Assembly (NCBI GenBank): GCA_029262415.1
Contig: JAJCZL010000044.1
Coordinates: 1 to 40,122, forward strand
DNA: 40,122 bases
Direction of reading: 5' to 3'
Source of the DNA: Deltaproteobacteria bacterium
Lineage (GTDB): Bacteria; Desulfobacterota; Binatia; UBA1149; JAJCZL01
Within the stretch, counting starts at the first letter, position 1. Every line of letters begins with the position of its first letter. The notes beneath the pieces are model-generated. The model worked only from the letters and a program-made list of their open reading frames with translations. It ran no database searches and was not told the DNA's origin. Both the position numbers and the translations under genes were made by a program. Shown here piece by piece: positions 16,102 through 24,721 of this stretch.

Positions 16102-17324
16102 AGGAGTTCGTAGCCGCGGCGCTGCTCGCAGGTCTCTTGATCGCTGTTTCGGCGCCCACCACCGCTGCGGCCGGGCAAAGCGACGCGAAGGCCTATCAGA
16201 TCCGATACCAGTGGAACTTCGTACCCGCCGACGACCGTGTCGATGTGACGATCACGCTCGGGAAAGGAGCCGAACGTCTACACGAGGCAAGGTTCTCCAT
16301 CGATCCCGAGCGTCACACCGGCTTCAAGGGCGACGGCAAGATTGAAGCCGAAGGAGGCTACCTCACCTGGGTGCCGCCGGCCGAGGGTGGCAGTCTCGCA
16401 TTCTCAACGCCGATCAATCACCAGAAAAAATCGGGAAGCTTCGACGCGCGCATGACTGAGCGTTGGGCGGTCTTTCGCGGCGACGACTTGGTACCGCCCG
16501 CGCGGGTCAAGATCGCGGCGGGGGCCGAGGCGACGGCATCGCTCGAGGTCAAGGTACCGAAAGGCTGGTCGTTCCGTGCCCCTTATGTGGAGGTCGAGCC
16601 CGGTGTTTTTCGGATTGAACACCAGGGCCGGAGCTTCGATCGGCCCACCGGTTGGTTTGTCGCCGGCGAGCTCGGTGCGCGTCGAGAGATGATCGACGGT
16701 GTCGATGTGCTGGTTGCAGGTCCGATCGATCAGGGCGTGCGGCGCATGGATTTACTCGCGTTTCTACGCTGGAACCTTCCTGAGGTTCGCAAGGTGTTCC
16801 GGGCGATGCCGCGCACTCTCTTGGTGGTGACGGCTGGAGACCGGATGTGGCGTGGCGGACTCTCAGGGCCGGGCTCACTGTTCATTCACGCGAGGCTTCC
16901 GCTGATCAGCGAGAACGGGACCAGCACGCTGCTGCACGAGGTTATTCACACAGCTTCGAGTCTGCACGGTGACGATTGGATCGTCGAAGGACTCGCCGAA
17001 TACTACTCCGTCGAACTGATGCGCCGCAGTGGGACGCTGAGCAACCAGCGATCCGTCACTGTTGTGGAGCGCTTGCAGAAGTGGGGGAAAGAGGCGGAGT
17101 CGCTTGATGCCCGCCGGTCCACCGGTGCGACGACCGCTCGTTCGGTCGCTATTTTCGCTCAACTCGACAAAGAGATTCGCGCGGCTAGCGAGGAAGCCAA
17201 GACCATCGACGACGTGGTCGCGCGCCTTGAGCAGGGCGCTCGGTACATCAATCTGGCGGCATTGCGCGAGGCTACGCAGGGAGTTGCAGGCAAGCCCTCG
17301 AAGACACTCGCCGAGTTGCCCTAG
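16098..17324 (+). CDS. Exported gluzincin-type zinc metallopeptidase (M61-like)
   Basis: A 408-residue exported protein. A signal peptide (FVAAALLAGLLIAVSAPTTAAA) precedes a beta-rich N-terminal half. The catalytic core near residue 280 is LLHEVIHTASSLHGDDWIVE, giving HExxH with the third ligand in VEGLAEYYS some 18 residues on, which is the gluzincin arrangement seen in M1/M61 enzymes. I prefer the GTG at 16098, overlapping the lipoprotein stop; a TTG one codon earlier is possible. The TAG stop lies in the CTAG at the edge of the IS5-family remnant, so the insertion landed on the stop codon and left the reading frame intact. Substrate unknown. Confidence 0.85.
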   Translation: MKEFVAAALLAGLLIAVSAPTTAAAGQSDAKAYQIRYQWNFVPADDRVDVTITLGKGAERLHEARFSIDPERHTGFKGDGKIEAEGGYLTWVPPAEGGSLAFSTPINHQKKSGSFDARMTERWAVFRGDDLVPPARVKIAAGAEATASLEVKVPKGWSFRAPYVEVEPGVFRIEHQGRSFDRPTGWFVAGELGARREMIDGVDVLVAGPIDQGVRRMDLLAFLRWNLPEVRKVFRAMPRTLLVVTAGDRMWRGGLSGPGSLFIHARLPLISENGTSTLLHEVIHTASSLHGDDWIVEGLAEYYSVELMRRSGTLSNQRSVTVVERLQKWGKEAESLDARRSTGATTARSVAIFAQLDKEIRAASEEAKTIDDVVARLEQGARYINLAALREATQGVAGKPSKTLAELP

Positions 17325-17393
17325 GGAATCTCTGCACAAGTGACTGAGCGGACCGATCATCGTGCCGCCGGTGTACTTTGCGCCGAGTTATGC

Positions 17394-17411
17394 ACATTCC
17401 GCGCGGAATGT
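17394..17411. repeat. 18-bp perfect palindrome ACATTCCGCGCGGAATGT (copy 2 of 3)
   Basis: A perfect 18-base palindrome inside the IS5-family remnant. A near-perfect copy lies at 433-450 in the other IS5 fragment, and a perfect copy at 39260-39277 next to the HNH endonuclease gene. In the orientation of this copy each is followed by TAG and a CG-rich stretch. Confidence 0.9.
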
Positions 17412-17438
17412 AGCGCGGGCGGTTTCAGCTCGCGGAAG

Positions 17439-17627
17439 CTAGCCGGCCGGCGCTACCCGGCCTTTGCAGTCCGTCCCCACGTGCAGCTTCATGCCGAAAT
17501 ACCAGGCTTTGCCCTTCATCGCCTGCTTCATCTCGGGATCGCGCGCTTTGGCCGCGTTCTTTGTCGAACTCGGCGCCGCGATGATCGTCGCCTCTACGAT
17601 CGTCCCCGGCTTACGTACTGATCTCAT
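17439..17627 (-). pseudogene. IS5-family transposase fragment
   Basis: The frame from the ATG at 17627 gives MRSVRKPG, then [20 protein letters not shown] and RDPEMKQ, ending [15 protein letters not shown] before a stop. TIV(D/E)[12 protein letters not shown] and the WYFGMK-H-G-D block are the first catalytic Asp segment and the second DDE Asp segment of IS5-type transposases. The N-terminal DNA-binding region before KPGTIVEA and everything after the second Asp block are deleted, so it cannot be active. Confidence 0.85.
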
Positions 17628-17890
17628 TTTGAAAGACTTGTGCCGAGCTTCCCTAGCGCCCGACACCGCCCAGGCCGACACCGCCGAATCCGATCAATCG
17701 GCCTATGTAAAGAGGGGGTTCAATGTTTCCCTATTTCGCCCTTGACGCTACATTCAAGTTTCACGGCACGGGGTACCCGCTACCTGCCATGCTAAGTGAC
17801 CGGACGGTCGTTCTCGGTGTGGCCGCCGTGCCGCACCGTTTGGTTGGTACGCCGGCCGTTGTAGTGATTGGAGGGGGGTTGGTAACGAAG

Positions 17891-18454
17891 ATGTTAGGTA
17901 GAAAGAGGATGATCGCGTTGGCCGCCTTGGCGTTGTCGGTCGCGATGCCGGCAGCGCCGCTCGCGTCGGTGACGGAGACCGTCGCGCCGCTGGAGGCGCT
18001 CGGCAGATTGCTGAGCAGTGACGAAGGATTGCCGGCTCTGATCGGCGGTTGTAGCAGTGCATTTGTGACTGAGACGCTGCAAGAGAGGCGCACTTCGATC
18101 GCGGAATTCGCATCGCTCGATGCCGCGCGCGGCGCAGCCCTCAGCGATACGGCGATGGTACGCAGCGCCTTGAACGCTTCATGGCCCGCTGCACCGTTCA
18201 GTCCCGGACTGCGCACGGCGCGAGCGCGGGTGAATCTCTACGAGCAAGCTGTTAACGACGCCGGCAGCCCGCAAGAGGTTGCCGACGCGTTCGCCGACTT
18301 TGTTCAGTTGGCGAAGGTCGATGACGACGTCGCGGTTCACGTCGGGACCAAGTCGGTGGGATGCACGTACTCGACCGGAGAGACGATTGCGATTGTTCTA
18401 GGACTCGTTCTCGGGGTCATTCCCGGTCTCATCCTGATCGCGTTGTTGTGCTGA
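17891..18454 (+). CDS. Hypothetical exported or tail-anchored protein
   Basis: A 187-residue protein that I do not recognise. The N-terminus (MIALAALALSVAMPAAPLAS after MLGRKR) looks like a signal peptide. The last 24 residues (ETIAIVLGLVLGVIPGLILI and on to a final Cys) form a single hydrophobic helix, so the protein would be held in a membrane by its tail with a mostly helical soluble part outside. I chose ATG at 17891, preceded by GGAGGGGGG at 17870, instead of the frame opening at 17723, whose first 56 residues are not protein-like and start 66 bases after the IS remnant. It is convergent with recQ, with only 21 bases between stops. Confidence 0.65.
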   Translation: MLGRKRMIALAALALSVAMPAAPLASVTETVAPLEALGRLLSSDEGLPALIGGCSSAFVTETLQERRTSIAEFASLDAARGAALSDTAMVRSALNASWPAAPFSPGLRTARARVNLYEQAVNDAGSPQEVADAFADFVQLAKVDDDVAVHVGTKSVGCTYSTGETIAIVLGLVLGVIPGLILIALLC

Positions 18455-18475
18455 TGGGCTGGGCCAGGCGCGCGC

Positions 18476-20374
18476 TCAGCCGGTATCTGCGACGATTTTA
18501 AGGAAACCGTCTCCGTACTTCGCGGCTTTCGCGGGTCCGATCCCGTGTGCCAGTTCCAATTCTCCGCGGGTGCGCGGCTTGAGCATCGCGATATCGCGCA
18601 ATGCACGGTCGCTGGCGACCACGTAGGGCGGAATGTGGTTGGCGCTCGCCAGCGCGAGGCGATGACGCCGAAGCGCCTCGAACAGAGCGCGCCCGGCATC
18701 GTCGAGTTCTTCAATCGCCGACTCTGCGCGTGAGCGCCTACGACGGGATCCGCTGTCTGTTATCGATCCTTTGCTACGCGTGGTGTGGACTCGGGGCAGC
18801 AGCAGGCGCGCGGGGCGTTCGGCTTTCATCACCGCCGCTCCGACCTCGGTCAGCACCGCGACAGGCCGATCGCCACCGTGAAAATCGACCCAGCCTGCGG
18901 TTACGCATCGGCGCAACAAACGGGTAAGCCACTCGTCGCTACGGTCTGACAAAATCCCGTAGGTACTGGTCTGGTTGAGTCCCGCCAAATCGAGTCGCGG
19001 GTCGGGCGCGCCACGTAGTAGTTTCGCTGCGGCGGTCAGACCAAAGCGTCCGTGCACCCGCGCGACGCCGCTGAGCGCCTTGCGCACGAGCAGCGCGACT
19101 TCTTCGGCGTCTTCCTCTTCTCCGTCGTCAAGTCGCACGCAGTTGTCGCAACGACCGCAACCGGCGAGCGTTTCCTTTTCGTCGCTGAAATAGCGGAGAA
19201 TCGCATCGTGGCGGCAGCTCCCTCCTTCGGCCCAGCGCATGAGTTCGAGGAAAAGATTCCAGCGGTGGGTCACGGCTTCGGGGTCAGGTGGGCCGTTGCC
19301 CGAATCGGACTCGATCAGATACCTACGGGTAGCCATGTCGCCCGGGGATATCGCGAGCAACCCGACCGCGTCAGCTCCGTCGCGACCGGCACGTCCGACT
19401 TCTTGATAGTAGGCTTCGATCGATCCGGGCGGCGCAAGGTGGGCGACGAGCCGGACATCGTGTCGATCTATGCCCATGCCGAAGGCGTTGGTTGCGACGA
19501 CCACTTCTGTCTTTCCGTCTATAAAAAGACGCTGTTCGCGGTCGCGTTCGGCACCGCCCAGGCCTGCATGATAAGCGACCGCACGCCAACCGGATTCGGC
19601 TAAACGCTGGGCTTCTTCTTCGGCAAGACGTCTGGTGGGTGAGTAAATGATCGCGGTGCCGGCCCCCGCACCGGGCTTGCTCAGGCACTCGGCGAGCGTG
19701 CTGTCGACAAGGTTCTCTCGCTCCCGCCGCGTACGAACTTCGGTCGCGCGCAACGCGAGGTTCGGTCGCGCGAATCCGTGTACGAGCTGTGGGGTAGACG
19801 GGTCGAGACCGAGTCTCTCGACGATCTCGTCGCGCACCACCGGAGTTGCGGTGGCCGTGCAGGCGAGGATGCGTGGATTGTCCAGCAGAGCGATCACTGA
19901 GCCGATCTGCATGTACTCCGGACGGAAGTCGTGACCCCATTCGCTGATACAGTGGGCTTCGTCGATCGCGATCAGCGGGCACTCGAGGTCGCGCAGCAAG
20001 CCGCGAAACCCGTCGTAGGTGAGACGTTCGGGGGCGACGTAAACAAGCTTGAAACGTCCCTGTGCGATCGCTCGCATGCGTTCTCGCAACTGGTCGGCCG
20101 CGAGGGTCGCTGCCAGGTAGGTCGCCTCTATGCCGCGCGCGTGCAAGGCCGCGACCTGATCGAGCATCAGAGAAACAAGGGGGGATACCACCAGTGTGGT
20201 CCCTGGTAGCAACAGGGCCGGAAGTTGGTAGGTGAGGCTCTTGCCACCGCCGGTCGGCGCGACCAGCAGCATCTTACGCTGCTCGAGCAGTGTTTCGATG
20301 GCCTGTTGTTGTCCCGGGCGGAAACTTTGGTGCCCGAGCTGTGCGAGCGCCGCCGAGATCTCTTTGTCCGACAC
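18476..20374 (-). CDS. recQ: ATP-dependent DNA helicase RecQ
   Basis: A 632-residue superfamily 2 helicase that unwinds DNA 3-prime to 5-prime during recombination and repair. Domain order is helicase (APTGGGKS Walker A near 42-46, IDEAHCISEWGHDFRPEY near 136-153, motif III ACTATATP, motif VI YYQEVGRAGRDG), then zinc-binding (CRHDAILRYF and CGRCDNC), RQC winged helix, and a C-terminal HRDC domain (ALRRHRLALASANHIPPYVV). A GTG at 20374 with GGAGGA seven bases upstream is the better start; the longest frame begins seven codons earlier and would place that Shine-Dalgarno sequence inside the gene. It diverges from the methyltransferase gene, with 81 bases between starts. Confidence 0.95.
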   Translation of the reverse strand: MSDKEISAALAQLGHQSFRPGQQQAIETLLEQRKMLLVAPTGGGKSLTYQLPALLLPGTTLVVSPLVSLMLDQVAALHARGIEATYLAATLAADQLRERMRAIAQGRFKLVYVAPERLTYDGFRGLLRDLECPLIAIDEAHCISEWGHDFRPEYMQIGSVIALLDNPRILACTATATPVVRDEIVERLGLDPSTPQLVHGFARPNLALRATEVRTRRERENLVDSTLAECLSKPGAGAGTAIIYSPTRRLAEEEAQRLAESGWRAVAYHAGLGGAERDREQRLFIDGKTEVVVATNAFGMGIDRHDVRLVAHLAPPGSIEAYYQEVGRAGRDGADAVGLLAISPGDMATRRYLIESDSGNGPPDPEAVTHRWNLFLELMRWAEGGSCRHDAILRYFSDEKETLAGCGRCDNCVRLDDGEEEDAEEVALLVRKALSGVARVHGRFGLTAAAKLLRGAPDPRLDLAGLNQTSTYGILSDRSDEWLTRLLRRCVTAGWVDFHGGDRPVAVLTEVGAAVMKAERPARLLLPRVHTTRSKGSITDSGSRRRRSRAESAIEELDDAGRALFEALRRHRLALASANHIPPYVVASDRALRDIAMLKPRTRGELELAHGIGPAKAAKYGDGFLKIVADTG

Positions 20375-20455
20375 AGCTCTCTCCTCCGCAACCACCAGCG
20401 GAGGCTACGCAAAGATGGCTGACATCGCCACCTGCGGTGGTATGGGTTAGGACGG

Positions 20456-21616
20456 ATGGGAATGTCGACACAAGAAAGGCCGCCGTCCGGGCCCCCTCGC
20501 AAAGAAGACCGGCAGTACTTCGCAACGGCGGCCAAGGGCACCGAGGGTGCGTTGCGCGACGAGCTGCGTGAGTTGCGCATGCCCAAGGTGCGTGCGGCAC
20601 GCGGAGGGGTAGGCTTTGCCGGAGGTCCTGAACACGCCATGCGTGCGTGTCTGCGCAGCCGCATCGCGCTGCGGGTGCTTGAGAGCGTTGCGTCGTTTCG
20701 AGCCGCTAGTTCCGATTCGTTATATGAAGGGACCGCAGCGGTGGATTGGCGCCGATGGATTGACCATACGGGTACCGTAGCTGTGAGCGCCACAGAGAAG
20801 GACTCGGTGTTCGGACATACGGGATTCATCGCCCAACGAATCAAAGACGCAGTCGTCGATCGATTGCGCCGCGAGACCGGCGACAGACCCGACGTGGATC
20901 GTACTGATCCCGACCTTCACATCGTCGCGCGTATCGTCAACGACAGCGTCGAGTTGTTCGTTGATTTTGCGGGCGAGCCGCTCTCACGTCGTGGATATCG
21001 CACTGAAGCCGGCGAGGCACCGGTGCGTGAAACACTGGCTGCGGCGATTCTTCGCCTCAGCGGCTTTACGCCGGGGAGACCGGTCGTCGATCCCATGTGC
21101 GGCTCCGGCACGTTCCCGATCGAAGCTGCTATGTGGGCTGAGGGGGTACCGGCGGGTGGCCGCAAAAGTTTTGGCTTCCAGCGCTGGCAGGGGTTCGATA
21201 GCCACGCGCGTGCGCTTTGGCAGACCGAATGCGAGCGGGCGCAGCAGTTCGCGAACCCGGTGCCAACCAGTGTGCGCGGCAGCGATCGCGACGGTGAGAT
21301 GATCCGCATTGCGCGCGCGAACGCAGAACGGGCAGGCGTCGCGCCGGAGTTTACGGCGCGGGCTCTGGCGGATCTGGATAGGCCGGAACCAGAGACCCTT
21401 TTTGTGTTGAATCCGCCCTACGGTAAACGGATCGCACAAGACCAGCGCGCGTACGCCGATCTCGCGCGTTTTCTTGATCGTGCCGCAGGTTACACAGTCG
21501 CGGTGCTCAGCGCCGACCTGTGGTTACCGCGGGTACTTTCGTGCCGCGCGGATAGCGAACACACGCTCTTTAATGGAGACGTTGAGTGTCGTCTTTACCG
21601 GTGGAATCCCTCGTGA
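20456..21616 (+). CDS. THUMP-domain class I rRNA (guanine-N2) methyltransferase, RlmL-type
   Basis: A 386-residue RNA methyltransferase. The N-terminal 160 residues form a THUMP RNA-binding domain (YFATAAKGTEGALRDEL at the start, then FVDFAGEPLSRRGYR). The catalytic domain has the SAM site DPMCGSGTFPIEAA near residue 212 and the NPPYGKRI motif near 318, which marks N2-methylation of guanine in 23S rRNA. The E. coli RlmL counterpart has an extra C-terminal RlmK domain for a second modification; that part is absent here, as in many bacteria. Two possible ATGs lie two codons apart (20456 and 20462). Confidence 0.93.
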   Translation: MGMSTQERPPSGPPRKEDRQYFATAAKGTEGALRDELRELRMPKVRAARGGVGFAGGPEHAMRACLRSRIALRVLESVASFRAASSDSLYEGTAAVDWRRWIDHTGTVAVSATEKDSVFGHTGFIAQRIKDAVVDRLRRETGDRPDVDRTDPDLHIVARIVNDSVELFVDFAGEPLSRRGYRTEAGEAPVRETLAAAILRLSGFTPGRPVVDPMCGSGTFPIEAAMWAEGVPAGGRKSFGFQRWQGFDSHARALWQTECERAQQFANPVPTSVRGSDRDGEMIRIARANAERAGVAPEFTARALADLDRPEPETLFVLNPPYGKRIAQDQRAYADLARFLDRAAGYTVAVLSADLWLPRVLSCRADSEHTLFNGDVECRLYRWNPS

Positions 21617-21791
21617 GCCGCATACGCGCGGCGACCGGATCCTGAAGCGGACTGCTCCTCGCGCCGGCGACTTCTTCGGGTGTGAAGGCTTGGTCGTCGG
21701 CGGGCGCCGATGCTGATCGGGTCGAGAACCTGACCGCAGCCCAGTTGAGCAGCGCTGTCGCCGGGAGACTTCAGCGACAAGCCGGGCTAAG

Positions 21792-24686
21792 ATGCTCGGC
21801 TTGTCAGCTAGAGCATCAAGAGCAAAGGCGGCGCTGCCCGGGCAGCGCTGGATGAGTGAGGCCGAGCCCGAGCTCGGTTTGGGCACCGTCGTCACCGCAG
21901 ACGGGCGCAGTGTCGTGGTGCAGTTCCGGACTTCGCGCCAAACACGGCAATACGCGGTCGGTTCGGCACCGCTGCGGCGTATTCGGTTCCAGGCCGGCGA
22001 TGTTGTTGAGAATAAAGACGGCAAGCGCTCCGCGGTGCTTGCCGTACGTGACGAAGACGGCCTGCTCGTCTACGCATGCGAGGACGGCGAAGTCGCCGAG
22101 CAAGACATCTCCGACCGGATTGCGCTGAGTGGCGCTCGTGAGCGTATGTTTGCCGGGCGCATCGATGCTCCGGAGAAGTTCGCACTGCGCGCCGAGACGC
22201 TAGCGCAGCTGCACGGGGTTCGCAGCTCTCCGGTACAGGGTTTTTGCGGTGCGCGCGTCGAGTTGCTCCCTCATCAGTTCTACATCGCAGGCGAGGTTGC
22301 GTCGCGGCGGCCGCCGCGGGTGTTGCTCGCCGACGAGACCGGGCTGGGCAAGACCATCGAGGCGTGTTTAGCGGTCAATCGTTTGCTCGCGACCGGACGC
22401 GCCGAGCGCGTTCTTATTGTGGTGCCCGACTCACTCGTGCATCAGTGGCTTTCGGAGCTGATGCGCCGCTTCCAGTTGCGTTTTGCGTTGCTCGACGAAG
22501 CGCGTTGCGTGGCTCTCCAAGAAGGTGGTTCCGACAATCCGTTTCTAGCCGAACAACTGGTTCTCTGCGCTCTCGGCACGCTGACGCGCGACGAGATTCG
22601 TGCCGCACAAGCTGCTGACGCCGGTTGGGACATACTGGTGGTCGACGAAGCACATCACCTGGTTTGGCATCCGACAGGGCCGAGCGTCGCGTATTCGACG
22701 ATCGAAGATATAGCCGAGTGCTCGCGGGGCTTGTTGTTGCTGAGTGCCACCCCCGAGCAGCTGGGCGAGGAGAGCCATTTCGCGCGCCTTCGTCTGCTCG
22801 ATTCGGTCCGCTACGGCGACTTCGAGGATTGGCGAGACGAAGCGAACGGCTACCGCGAGGTTGCAGTCGTCGGTACACGGCTCGCTGCGCTTACACCCGG
22901 TTCGCTGCCCGACGAAGCCGACCTTAGCGCTCTCTCAGAGGCTTTGGGTCTCGAGCCCAACGAACTGAAACGACGCCTGGCGACGGCTGAGGGGATCGCC
23001 GTCTCGACGGACGCCCTGCTCGACCGCCACGGGCCGGGCCGCGTGATGTTTCGCAACACGCGCGCGGTAGTCAGTGGATTTCCCGAACGCGCGGTGCATC
23101 TCGTCGAGTTAGGACCGGGCGAAGCTTCAGCTACCGCCGAATCGCGGGCCGCCGCTAAGAAAGGCCGCAGGGGCGCTGAGGCGGTATCTCCCAATGACCC
23201 GCGCGTGGTCTGGCTCGCTGAGCGATTGCGTACGGTACGCGACGACAAGCACCTGGTGATCTGCGCATCCGAAGACGAAGCCATTGGGTTGCGGGCTGCG
23301 CTGCAATCGCACATGAATATCGACATCGCGTTGTTTCACGAGGGCCTCAGCCTGGTGCAGCGCGACCGTAACGCCGCGTGGTTTGCCGATCGTTCGGGTG
23401 CTCGCGTGCTGATTTGCTCCGAGATCGGCAGCGAGGGGCGCAACTTTCAGCACGCTCAGCATCTGGTGATGTTCGGCCTCCCACTCTCACCCGATCTGGT
23501 CGAACAGCGCATAGGGCGTCTGGATAGGATCGGTCAACGTGGGACGGTTCACGTTCACGTTCCTTACGTACGCGGTACCGGACAAGAGGTTTTCGCGCGT
23601 TGGCACCACGAGGGTGTCGGTTCACTGAGCGCACCGACGCTGATCTCGGCAGGGTTGCTCGAGCGGCACGGTGAAACTGTGGTGTCGGTCGGCGAAGCGC
23701 CTTTCGACGCAGCCGTCCTCGAACGCTTGATCGCGGAGACTAAGGAGACCGCGCAGTATCTCGTCAGCCAGGTCGAGGAGGGCCGCGACCGACTGCTGGA
23801 GATGTCGTCCCTGCGTCCACATATCGCCGCCGGTCTGATCGAGGCGGTAGCCTTGCGCGACGATGATCCGGGGCTCGAAGACTACTTCGTGCGGCTGCTC
23901 GAGCACTTTCAGGTCTATGTGGAAGACGCAGGTACCGATTGCTTGTTGCTCAACCCGCACGCATCGGGTGCCGGCGTACTCCCGGGACTGACATCCGGTG
24001 AGCGCGTTGCGACGCTTGATCGTCACACTGCGTTGGTACGTGAAGACCTCGAGTTCGTTACTTGGGACTATCCGTTGCTTGGCGATGCCATGGAGTATCT
24101 CATGGCGTCGGAGGCCGGCAACGCCTCGTTTGTGCTTTGTCCGGCCGAAGTGTCGGCGCCGCGTTTAGAACTCGAGGCTATCTACGTCCTCGAAACCGTA
24201 TCACCGCCGAGTATGCACGCCGCTCGGTTTTTGGCGCCGACGCCCATCCGTGTTGTCACGGATCAAGCGCTCGTGGATGTCACGTCTTCCGACCTGGACG
24301 ATTTCGAGCCAGGCGAGGCCGAATGGATTCACGATAACTTGGGTGTGCTGCGTCCGCTGTTCGAAAAGATGGCAGCGCGTTTGGACGAGCTGGCCGAGCA
24401 GCGCGCCCTGGTGTTACGCGAGCAGGCCACGGCAAGCGGTCGGGATACACTGACGGCCGAACTGGAACGCATCGAGGCGTTGGCGGCCGTCAATGCCTCC
24501 GTGCGTGACGAAGAGGTCGCCGCGGTCCGCGACGAACTCGAAGGGCTTACCAAGTACTTGCGCAAGGCGAGGCTGCGTTTGGACGGCTACCGCTTGATCT
24601 GGCGCGGTCCGGTACGCAATGGGCGTCCGGCGGCGGGATCGGGCCGCTCGAAACCGAAGAAGCCTGCGGGGTTGCGCCGCCGCTGA
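21792..24686 (+). CDS. rapA: RapA-type SWI2/SNF2 ATPase, RNA polymerase-associated
   Basis: A 964-residue protein collinear with RapA, which recycles RNA polymerase during transcription. The N-terminal Tudor-like module begins PGQRWMSEAEPELGLGTVV, very close to the RapA family opening. The SNF2 motor has LLADETGLGKTIEACLAVN (near 178), VVDEAHHLVW (near 283), LLLLSATPEQLGEESHFARL and the C-terminal helicase lobe with SEIGSEGRNFQ and VEQRIGRLDRIGQ. The usual Val in DEVGLGKT is Thr. Only 14 extra residues precede the family start. The 175 bases upstream hold no feature I can support. The gene reads in the same direction as the methyltransferase and thiolase genes. Confidence 0.93.
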   Translation: MLGLSARASRAKAALPGQRWMSEAEPELGLGTVVTADGRSVVVQFRTSRQTRQYAVGSAPLRRIRFQAGDVVENKDGKRSAVLAVRDEDGLLVYACEDGEVAEQDISDRIALSGARERMFAGRIDAPEKFALRAETLAQLHGVRSSPVQGFCGARVELLPHQFYIAGEVASRRPPRVLLADETGLGKTIEACLAVNRLLATGRAERVLIVVPDSLVHQWLSELMRRFQLRFALLDEARCVALQEGGSDNPFLAEQLVLCALGTLTRDEIRAAQAADAGWDILVVDEAHHLVWHPTGPSVAYSTIEDIAECSRGLLLLSATPEQLGEESHFARLRLLDSVRYGDFEDWRDEANGYREVAVVGTRLAALTPGSLPDEADLSALSEALGLEPNELKRRLATAEGIAVSTDALLDRHGPGRVMFRNTRAVVSGFPERAVHLVELGPGEASATAESRAAAKKGRRGAEAVSPNDPRVVWLAERLRTVRDDKHLVICASEDEAIGLRAALQSHMNIDIALFHEGLSLVQRDRNAAWFADRSGARVLICSEIGSEGRNFQHAQHLVMFGLPLSPDLVEQRIGRLDRIGQRGTVHVHVPYVRGTGQEVFARWHHEGVGSLSAPTLISAGLLERHGETVVSVGEAPFDAAVLERLIAETKETAQYLVSQVEEGRDRLLEMSSLRPHIAAGLIEAVALRDDDPGLEDYFVRLLEHFQVYVEDAGTDCLLLNPHASGAGVLPGLTSGERVATLDRHTALVREDLEFVTWDYPLLGDAMEYLMASEAGNASFVLCPAEVSAPRLELEAIYVLETVSPPSMHAARFLAPTPIRVVTDQALVDVTSSDLDDFEPGEAEWIHDNLGVLRPLFEKMAARLDELAEQRALVLREQATASGRDTLTAELERIEALAAVNASVRDEEVAAVRDELEGLTKYLRKARLRLDGYRLIWRGPVRNGRPAAGSGRSKPKKPAGLRRR

Positions 24687-24721
24687 CACGGATGCGCCGC
24701 CGGGGTAGCATTGAAGTCACC

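Larger units (their letters stand above)
17321..17657 (-). mobile_element. Internally deleted IS5-family insertion sequence with inverted ends and CTAG target duplication
   Basis: The left end reads CTAG then ggaatctctgcacaag (17321-17340). The right end reads cttgtgccgagcttcc then CTAG (17638-17657). Reverse-complemented, the right end matches the left at 14 of 16 positions, and both are flanked by CTAG, the target duplication expected of IS5-group elements. Only 329 bases lie between the flanks, against over 1 kb for a whole element, and they hold a transposase fragment. It is a dead, MITE-sized derivative. The 110 bases at the left end are repeated inverted at 414-523. Confidence 0.85.
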
